A stretch of DNA of 64,000 nt from Azospirillum halopraeferens DSM 3675 (lineage in GTDB: Bacteria; Pseudomonadota; Alphaproteobacteria; Azospirillales; Azospirillaceae): positions 1 to 64,000 of the forward strand of contig NZ_AUCF01000031.1 in the NCBI RefSeq assembly GCF_000429625.1, in the 5' to 3' direction. The translations under genes and the position numbers were made by a program. The notes beneath the pieces were generated by a model that saw nothing but the letters and a program-made list of their open reading frames with translations, searched no databases and had not been told where the DNA came from. Within the stretch, counting starts at the first letter, position 1; every line of letters starts with the position of its first letter. Positions 59,426 through 64,000 of the stretch are shown piece after piece.

Positions 59426-60628
59426 TCATTTCACCAGCGGGCAGCCGCTCTTTTGCGGGTCGATGTAGGCCCGGTCGCCGGGGATGTCCTGCAGGACCTT
59501 GAAGTAATCCCAGGGATACTGCGTCTCCGCCGGCGTTTTCACCTGCAGGAGATACATGTGGTTCATCACCCGGCCGTTGTCGGCGATGCGCACGTCCTTC
59601 ATCATCATGTCGTTGACCGGCAGGCTGCGCATGCGGGCGGCGACCTTGTCGGCGTCGTCGGTGCCGATCTCCTGCACCGCCTTCAGGTAATGCCGCACCG
59701 AGGAGTACACGCCCGCCTGGTTCATCGACGGCTTGCGGCCGGTCCGTTCCTCGAACCGCTTCGACCAGGCGCGGGTTTCGTCGGTCATGTCCCAGTAGAA
59801 GGAATTGGCCAGCATCAGGCCCTGAGAGATCTCCAGCCCCAGGGCGTGGACGTCGTTCACGTTCAGCAGCAACCCCGCCATGGTCTGGCCGCCCTGCGGC
59901 AGGCCGAATTCGGACGCCTGCTTGACCGCGTTGATGGTGTCGCCGCCGGCGTTGGCGAAGGCCACGACCTCCGCCCCCGACGCCTGCGCCTGCAACAGGA
60001 AGGACGAGAAGTCGGACGTGCCCAGCGGGTGGCGCACGCCACCGGTCACGGTGCCGCCGAGCTGCTTGACCGTTCCCGTGGCCTCGGCCTCCAGCGAATG
60101 GCCGAAGGCGTAGTCGGCGGTGACGAAGTACCAGCTCTTGCGGCCCTGCTCCACCAGGGCGCGGGCGGTGGCGGAGGCGACCGCATGGTTGTCCCAGGTC
60201 CAGTGGAAGCCGTAGGGGCTGCACTCCTTGCCCGTCAGGTCGGTGGAGCCGGGCCCCGACATCAGGAACAGGCGCTTCTTGTCGCGGGTGATCACCTGCA
60301 CGGCCAGCGCCGCGGCGGAGTTCGGCACGTCCGCGACGACGTCCACCCGCTCGGTGTCGATCCACTGGCGGGCCAGGTTGGCGGCGATGTCCGCCTTGTT
60401 CTGGTGGTCGCCGACGATGATCTCGATCGGCGTCCCGTTGATGGCGTTGCCGAACTCCTCGGCCGCCAGCCGCGCCGCGATGGCCGATCCCTCGCCGTTG
60501 ATGTCGGCGTAGATGCCCGAGCGGTCGGAGAGCATGCCGATCTTGATGACCCCGTCCGACATCTGCGCGTGGGCCGCGCCGGAGACCAGGGCGGCGACGG
60601 CGCCGCCCGCGAGAAGGATGCTGCGCAT
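59426..60628 (-). CDS. HAAT-type ABC transporter substrate-binding protein
   Basis: The 400-residue precursor has a signal peptide (SILLAGGAVAALVSGAAHAQ). The fold is type I: IKIGMLSDRSGIYADINGEG, IEIIVGDHQNKADIAANLAR, WYFVTADYAFGHSLEAEATG and VVAFANAGGDTINAVKQASE. In homologous proteins with the YADINGEG and DYAFGH pattern the ligands are often organic acids rather than branched-chain amino acids. It is fourth in the leftward operon, between bdhA and livG, unlike the leaderless relative in the island. Confidence 0.92.
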   Translation of the reverse strand: MRSILLAGGAVAALVSGAAHAQMSDGVIKIGMLSDRSGIYADINGEGSAIAARLAAEEFGNAINGTPIEIIVGDHQNKADIAANLARQWIDTERVDVVADVPNSAAALAVQVITRDKKRLFLMSGPGSTDLTGKECSPYGFHWTWDNHAVASATARALVEQGRKSWYFVTADYAFGHSLEAEATGTVKQLGGTVTGGVRHPLGTSDFSSFLLQAQASGAEVVAFANAGGDTINAVKQASEFGLPQGGQTMAGLLLNVNDVHALGLEISQGLMLANSFYWDMTDETRAWSKRFEERTGRKPSMNQAGVYSSVRHYLKAVQEIGTDDADKVAARMRSLPVNDMMMKDVRIADNGRVMNHMYLLQVKTPAETQYPWDYFKVLQDIPGDRAYIDPQKSGCPLVK

Positions 60629-60679
60629 GTTTCACTCCCTTGATTGACGGATTTTTCGATGGTTGGGCGGGGGGACGGC

Positions 60680-61459
60680 TCAGTGGGTCGAGTACCCGCC
60701 GTCCACCGGGATGACGGCCCCGGTGATCGACGCCGCGGCGTCGGAGCACAGGAAGGCGATGGCTTCCGCCACCTCCTCCGGCCGGACCAGCCGGCCCGTC
60801 GGCATCCGCCGGAGGAAGACGGTGTCGAGCACCTCGTCCTCCGGCAGTCCGGTCACCCGGGCCTGCTGGGCGATCTGCCGCTCGATGATCGGCGTCATCA
60901 CCGTGCCGGGGCACACGGCGTTGCAGGTGATGCCGTGCGGTGCCGCCTCGATCGCCACAGCCTTCGTCAGGCCGACGAGCCCGTGCTTGGCGGCGACGTA
61001 GGCGGGCTTGTGTGGCGCCCCCACCATGCCGAGGACGGACGCGGTGTTGACGATCCGCCCCCCGCCGCGCTCCATCATGGCGGGCAGGGCCGCCTTGATC
61101 GCGTGGAAGGCGGCGCTGAGGTTCACCGCCAGCACGAGATCCCATTTCTCTTCGGGGAACTCGTGCAGCGCCGCCACGTGCTGCACCCCGGCGTTGTTCA
61201 CCAGGATGTCGACGGGCCCCAGCGCTTCGGCCGCCTGCGCCATCAGGGCCCGGGTCTCGTCCGGCCGGCTCAGGTCGGCCGGGGACCAGACGACCCGGGC
61301 GCCCGTTTGCGCCGCGATGTCGGCGCACACCCGCTCGATCTCCGCCCGGTCGCCCAGCCCGTTCAGCATGACGTTGCAGCCGCGCGCGGCCAGCAGACGG
61401 GCGGTCGCCAGGCCGATGCCGCTGGTGGCCCCGGTGACGACGGCGTTTCTGTCCTGCAT
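60680..61459 (-). CDS. bdhA: 3-Hydroxybutyrate dehydrogenase
   Basis: This short-chain dehydrogenase interconverts 3-hydroxybutyrate and acetoacetate with NAD. The 259-residue product has the cofactor loop VTGATSGIGLATARLLAARG, NNAG in DILVNNAGVQHVAALHEFPE, the active site NTASVLGMVGAPHKPAYVAA with Tyr and Lys in YVAAK, and CNAVCPGTVMTPIIERQIAQ. The VQHV and TP(L/I)VE(K/R)QI-like patterns are typical of bacterial Bdh. In this operon it would handle the acetoacetate released by the cleavage enzyme next to it. Confidence 0.9.
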   Translation of the reverse strand: MQDRNAVVTGATSGIGLATARLLAARGCNVMLNGLGDRAEIERVCADIAAQTGARVVWSPADLSRPDETRALMAQAAEALGPVDILVNNAGVQHVAALHEFPEEKWDLVLAVNLSAAFHAIKAALPAMMERGGGRIVNTASVLGMVGAPHKPAYVAAKHGLVGLTKAVAIEAAPHGITCNAVCPGTVMTPIIERQIAQQARVTGLPEDEVLDTVFLRRMPTGRLVRPEEVAEAIAFLCSDAAASITGAVIPVDGGYSTH

Positions 61460-61491
61460 CCTCTCACTCCCCTTGCGGCGCTTCGGGCGCC

Positions 61492-62430
61492 TCAGAACGC
61501 GGTCCGATCGCTGCCCTTGAGGCCGAGCCGCGCCCGCGCCTCGGCGGGGGTGGCGACGGTCAGCGACAGCTCTTCCAGGATGCGTTTGACCTTCGCCACC
61601 TGTTCGGCGCTGTTGCGGGCCATCCGGCCCCTGGCAAGATACAGACTGTCTTCCAGCCCCACCCGGACGTTGCCGCCCATGACCCCGGCCATGGTGACGA
61701 AGGGCATCTGGTGACGCCCGGCGGCCAGCACGGACCATTCGTAGGCGTCGCCGAACAGGCGGTCGGCGGTCTCGCGCATGAAGACGAGGTTACGGTGTTC
61801 CGCGCCGATACCGCCGAGGATGCCGAAGATCGTCTGGACGAAGAGCGGCGGCTTCACCAGCCCGCGGTCCAGGAAATGGGCGAGGTTGTAGAGGTGGCCG
61901 ACGTCGTAGCACTCGAACTCGAACCGCGTACCGCAGCCTTCCCCCAGATGTTCGAGGATGTACGCGATGTCGCGGAAAGTGTTGCGGAAGATGAAGTCGT
62001 CGGTGCTGCGCAGATACGGCTCCTCCCACTCATGCTTCCAGTTCGTGTAGCGGTCGGCCAGCGGGAAGATGCCGAAGTTCATCGAGCCCATGTTGAGCGA
62101 GCACATCTCCGGCCGGGCCAGCAGCGGGGCGGCCAGACGCTCCTCCACCGTCATGGCCAGCGAGCCGCCGGTGGTGATGTTGAGCACGGCATCGGTGGAC
62201 TGCTTCAGCCGCGGCAGGAACTCCATGAACACCGCCGGATCCGGCGTCGGCTGCCCGGTGCGGGGATCGCGGGCGTGCAGATGCAGGATGGCGGCGCCGG
62301 CCTCGGCGGCCCCGACGCCCTGCTCGACGATCTCGTCCGGTGTCACCGGCAGGGCGTCGGACATGGTCGGGGTGTGGATCGACCCCGTCAGTGCGCAGCT
62401 TATGATGACCGTCTTCGATGACGCGGCCAT
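61492..62430 (-). CDS. Beta-keto acid cleavage enzyme (BKACE/DUF849 family)
   Basis: BKACE enzymes condense a beta-keto acid with acetyl-CoA, giving acetoacetate and a new acyl-CoA. The 312-residue product has VIISCALTGSIHTPTMSDAL, zinc ligands His50 and His52 in AAILHLHARDPRTGQPTPDP, LNITTGGSLAMTVEERLAAP and FVTMAGVMGGNVRVGLEDSL. The family was named for 3-keto-5-aminohexanoate cleavage (Kce) but has many substrates, including 3-dehydrocarnitine. Neighbouring genes point to a hydroxyacid oxidised first by the dehydrogenase, then cleaved here. Confidence 0.93.
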   Translation of the reverse strand: MAASSKTVIISCALTGSIHTPTMSDALPVTPDEIVEQGVGAAEAGAAILHLHARDPRTGQPTPDPAVFMEFLPRLKQSTDAVLNITTGGSLAMTVEERLAAPLLARPEMCSLNMGSMNFGIFPLADRYTNWKHEWEEPYLRSTDDFIFRNTFRDIAYILEHLGEGCGTRFEFECYDVGHLYNLAHFLDRGLVKPPLFVQTIFGILGGIGAEHRNLVFMRETADRLFGDAYEWSVLAAGRHQMPFVTMAGVMGGNVRVGLEDSLYLARGRMARNSAEQVAKVKRILEELSLTVATPAEARARLGLKGSDRTAF

Positions 62431-62496
62431 GCTGGGTCCTCCTGTGTGCCCGGTCCGGTCGGCCGGGGGCGTGGTTCGTCGGTATGGCGGGGGCGG

Positions 62497-63408
62497 TCAC
62501 CCGGGTCCGCGATCCTCCGGGCGGCCGAGATGGGCGGCCAGACGCTCCCGGGTCTCGGCCTGCTGCGCCGGTGTCCAGGTGCGGAATCCGGCGCCGGTCT
62601 TCATGCCCAGCCGTCCCGCCGCGACCAGGTCGCGCAGCAGGGGCTGCGGCGCCGCGGATCGGTCGAGATCGGCCAGGAGCTGCTCGTGCACCGCCAGGGT
62701 CAGGTCGGTGCCGACCAGGTCGGCGTTCTCCAGCGGGCCGAGAACGGCCAGGCGGCGGCCGAAGCTGCCCTTGACCACGGCATCCACCGTTTCGGCGTCG
62801 CAGACGCCGTTCTGGACCAGGGCGATGGCCTCGCGCCACAGGGCGTGCTGCAAGCGGTTGCCGATGAAGCCGGGCAGGTCCTTGCGGACATGCACCGGCG
62901 TCTTGCCGACCGAGGCCAGCAGCGCCATCATCGCGGCGATGGCTTCGTCCGCGGTGTCCGGCGTCTGCACCACTTCGACCAGCGGGATCAGGTGGGGCGG
63001 ATTCCACCAGTGGGTGCCCATGGCGCGGGTCTTGTTGCGCAGCGGCTCGATGATCCGGGTGATCGGAATGGCCGAGGTGTTGCTGGCCAGGAGCGCGCCG
63101 GGCGGTGCCACCGCCTCCATCGCCAGGAAGACCCGCCGCTTGAGATCGGGGTCTTCGGGCACGGACTCGATGACCACGTCCGCCTCGGCGGCCGCCTCTT
63201 CCATGGTGGCACAGGGGTGGACCCGGTCGGCCGCCGCCGCGTCACGGCCCTGTTGGACGAGATTTCCGCGGATGCGGTCGGTCACCGCCGCCCGGCGGAC
63301 CGGGTCGGGCTCCAGGACGTCGACCCGGTGCCCGGCCTCCGCGAACGCCTGCGCGATTCCGTGCCCCATCAACCCGGCCCCGATGATGCCGATACGACGG
63401 CTCGTCAT
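62497..63408 (-). CDS. 3-Hydroxyacyl-CoA / L-carnitine dehydrogenase-family enzyme
   Basis: The 303-residue product is an NAD-dependent enzyme of the 3-hydroxyacyl-CoA dehydrogenase superfamily. It has the dinucleotide loop IGIIGAGLMGHGIAQAFAEA, VIESVPEDPDLKRRVFLAME and SNTSAIPITRIIEPLRNKTR. The active-site His is in MGTHWWNPPHLIPLVEVVQT, and KDLPGFIGNRLQHALWREAI follows. The HWWNPPHLIPLVEVV pattern suits the L-carnitine dehydrogenase/lambda-crystallin branch more than the acyl-CoA branch (HFFNPxxxMxLVEV). It is the first gene of the leftward operon, behind a sigma-54-type promoter. AAGGGAG precedes the ATG. Confidence 0.88.
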   Translation of the reverse strand: MTSRRIGIIGAGLMGHGIAQAFAEAGHRVDVLEPDPVRRAAVTDRIRGNLVQQGRDAAAADRVHPCATMEEAAAEADVVIESVPEDPDLKRRVFLAMEAVAPPGALLASNTSAIPITRIIEPLRNKTRAMGTHWWNPPHLIPLVEVVQTPDTADEAIAAMMALLASVGKTPVHVRKDLPGFIGNRLQHALWREAIALVQNGVCDAETVDAVVKGSFGRRLAVLGPLENADLVGTDLTLAVHEQLLADLDRSAAPQPLLRDLVAAGRLGMKTGAGFRTWTPAQQAETRERLAAHLGRPEDRGPG

Positions 63409-63456
63409 GCCCTCTCCCTTGATTCCGGTCGCCGTGCCTCGTTGGACGTCTAACCA

Positions 63457-63471
63457 GCAATAGGCATGCCA
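63457..63471 (-). promoter_or_regulatory. Sigma-54 (-24/-12) promoter of the BKACE-liv operon
   Basis: Read leftward, TGGCAT (63471-63466), five bases, then TTGC (63460-63457) matches the -24/-12 consensus TGGCAC-N5-TTGC with one mismatch. It is preceded by T and followed by T, both preferred. Transcription would begin near 63446, about 38 nt before the first ATG of the operon. Confidence 0.72.
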
Positions 63472-63487
63472 AACAAAAAGTTTGTTT
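63471..63487. promoter_or_regulatory. AAACAAA-AAG-TTTGTTT palindrome beside the sigma-54 promoter
   Basis: Perfect 7-bp arms (63471-63477 and 63481-63487) around three nt, in the only A/T-rich block of the intergenic region. A second small palindrome, TCAAC/GTTGA, is at 63492-63506. Either may bind a regulator or ease bending. Confidence 0.45.
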
Positions 63488-63597
63488 CCGATCAACGGCT
63501 TGTTGAGATGGGTGGCGGGAGATGCGGCGCACCCGTCCCGAATTTGGTACACTCTCGGGCGGCGCGGCAGTCGGTGCCCGGTGAATCCGGCCTTTTC

Positions 63598-63620
63598 ATG
63601 TGTACCGGATTTTGACACAT
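63598..63620. promoter_or_regulatory. ATGTGT-N11-ACACAT candidate enhancer site for the sigma-54 activator
   Basis: ATGTGT (63598-63603) and ACACAT (63615-63620) are inverted repeats. They lie about 130 nt upstream of the -24 element, the usual distance for bacterial enhancer-binding proteins, and 43 nt before the start of the PAS regulator gene. Confidence 0.42.
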
Positions 63621-63662
63621 ACTGTCCTGAATTCTGACGGATAGCCGGGGAGGGCGGGGACC

Positions 63663-64000
63663 ATGGGGACGGGGCCGGAGGCGCATTTCGCAGCCGCGTG
63701 CGATCTGATGGCGATGATCGACGAGATGATCGACGGCGCCATCCTGGTGGACAGGGATGTCCGCATCGTCTGGTCCAACGACAAGCACGTCTGGTTCAAC
63801 GACGAACGCATGGCGTCCCTGGGTTTGCGCTCGCCGGCCGATCTCGTGGGGCGTCCGGTCGAACAGGTGATCCCGCACAGCCGGATGCGGGAGGTGGTGG
63901 AGACCGGACGCTCCCTGCCGCTGGACATCATGCGCTACGGCGACCACACGCTGCTGGTCAGCCGCCTGCCGCTGCGCGACGAGGAGGGCGAGGTCATCGG
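63663..64000 (+). CDS. PAS-domain regulator, probable sigma-54 activator (partial, C-terminus beyond window)
   Basis: The visible 112 residues form a PAS domain: MIDEMIDGAILVDRDVRIVW, NDERMASLGLRSPADLVGRP, VEQVIPHSRMREVVETGRSL and LLVSRLPLRDEEGEVIG. The VIPxSRxxEVVxTGR and LPLRDEEGEVIG pattern is that of the N-terminal PAS domain of NtrC-type enhancer-binding proteins (RocR/AcoR-like). The gene is divergent from an operon with a sigma-54-type promoter, which fits. The AAA+ and DNA-binding parts lie past position 64000 and cannot be checked. Confidence 0.75.
   Translation, partial: MGTGPEAHFAAACDLMAMIDEMIDGAILVDRDVRIVWSNDKHVWFNDERMASLGLRSPADLVGRPVEQVIPHSRMREVVETGRSLPLDIMRYGDHTLLVSRLPLRDEEGEVI

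Noticed and set aside
1..64000. CRISPR array or cas genes
   Set aside because: No regularly spaced direct repeats with unique spacers and no Cas-like protein seen. The only regular series is the three hexamers before mxaF.

Overview
The window is high-GC DNA in the style of an alphaproteobacterium. Intergenic spaces are short, many genes overlap by 4 nt (ATGA or GTGA), and the gene set (Class I PHA synthase, rplM-rpsI, mxa methanol oxidation cluster, HAAT-type ABC transporter, CHASE3 chemoreceptor) resembles Azospirillum and other Rhodospirillales. That placement is an inference from gene content and base composition, not from a search.

Layout. 1-17.2 kb is mixed core and housekeeping: a TRAP solute-binding protein cut by the left edge, a Na/Pi cotransporter, a shikimate dehydrogenase-like enzyme, a secreted protein paired with a CHASE3 chemoreceptor, cutA, an MFS carrier, a SPOR lipoprotein, an enoyl-CoA hydratase/CoA-binding/O-acetylhomoserine sulfhydrylase run, a four-PAS histidine kinase and an EamA exporter. 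17.3-30.6 kb is a complete methanol oxidation locus. A divergent regulator set (mxaX, mxaY and an mxaZ-position lipoprotein) reads left. The canonical mxaFJGI-RSACKLD genes read right: PQQ methanol dehydrogenase, its cytochrome cL, and the accessory proteins needed to make the Ca-containing enzyme. The mxaF product carries Ala337 where XoxF enzymes carry an extra Asp, so it is the calcium type. Stem-loops separate mxaF from mxaJ and, as a row of three, mxaI from mxaR. 30.7-37.4 kb is core again: thioesterase, rplM-rpsI, argC, a gamma carbonic anhydrase-like protein, an OmpA-like protein, phaC and a lipoprotein.

37.44-55.8 kb is an accessory region starting at a tRNA-Glu gene. It holds an integrase remnant cut by an IS5-type transposase gene, three other transposase remnants, and a cargo of YcaC-like hydrolases, a YtcJ-like amidohydrolase, an MFS carrier with a monooxygenase-like tail, XapX, pirin, an alpha/beta hydrolase, a leaderless binding protein, a DUF5996-acetyltransferase fusion, a MASE4 kinase with two response regulators, and an AraC regulator. 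I read it as an integrated, decaying genomic island with a stress or xenobiotic flavour.

55.9-64 kb is one leftward eight-gene operon: a hydroxyacid (3-hydroxyacyl-CoA or carnitine type) dehydrogenase, a beta-keto acid cleavage enzyme, 3-hydroxybutyrate dehydrogenase and a complete Liv-type ABC transporter. Its front end has a good sigma-54 -24/-12 sequence. A PAS-domain regulator, cut by the right edge, is divergent from it. Acetoacetate made by the cleavage enzyme would be the substrate of the hydroxybutyrate dehydrogenase.
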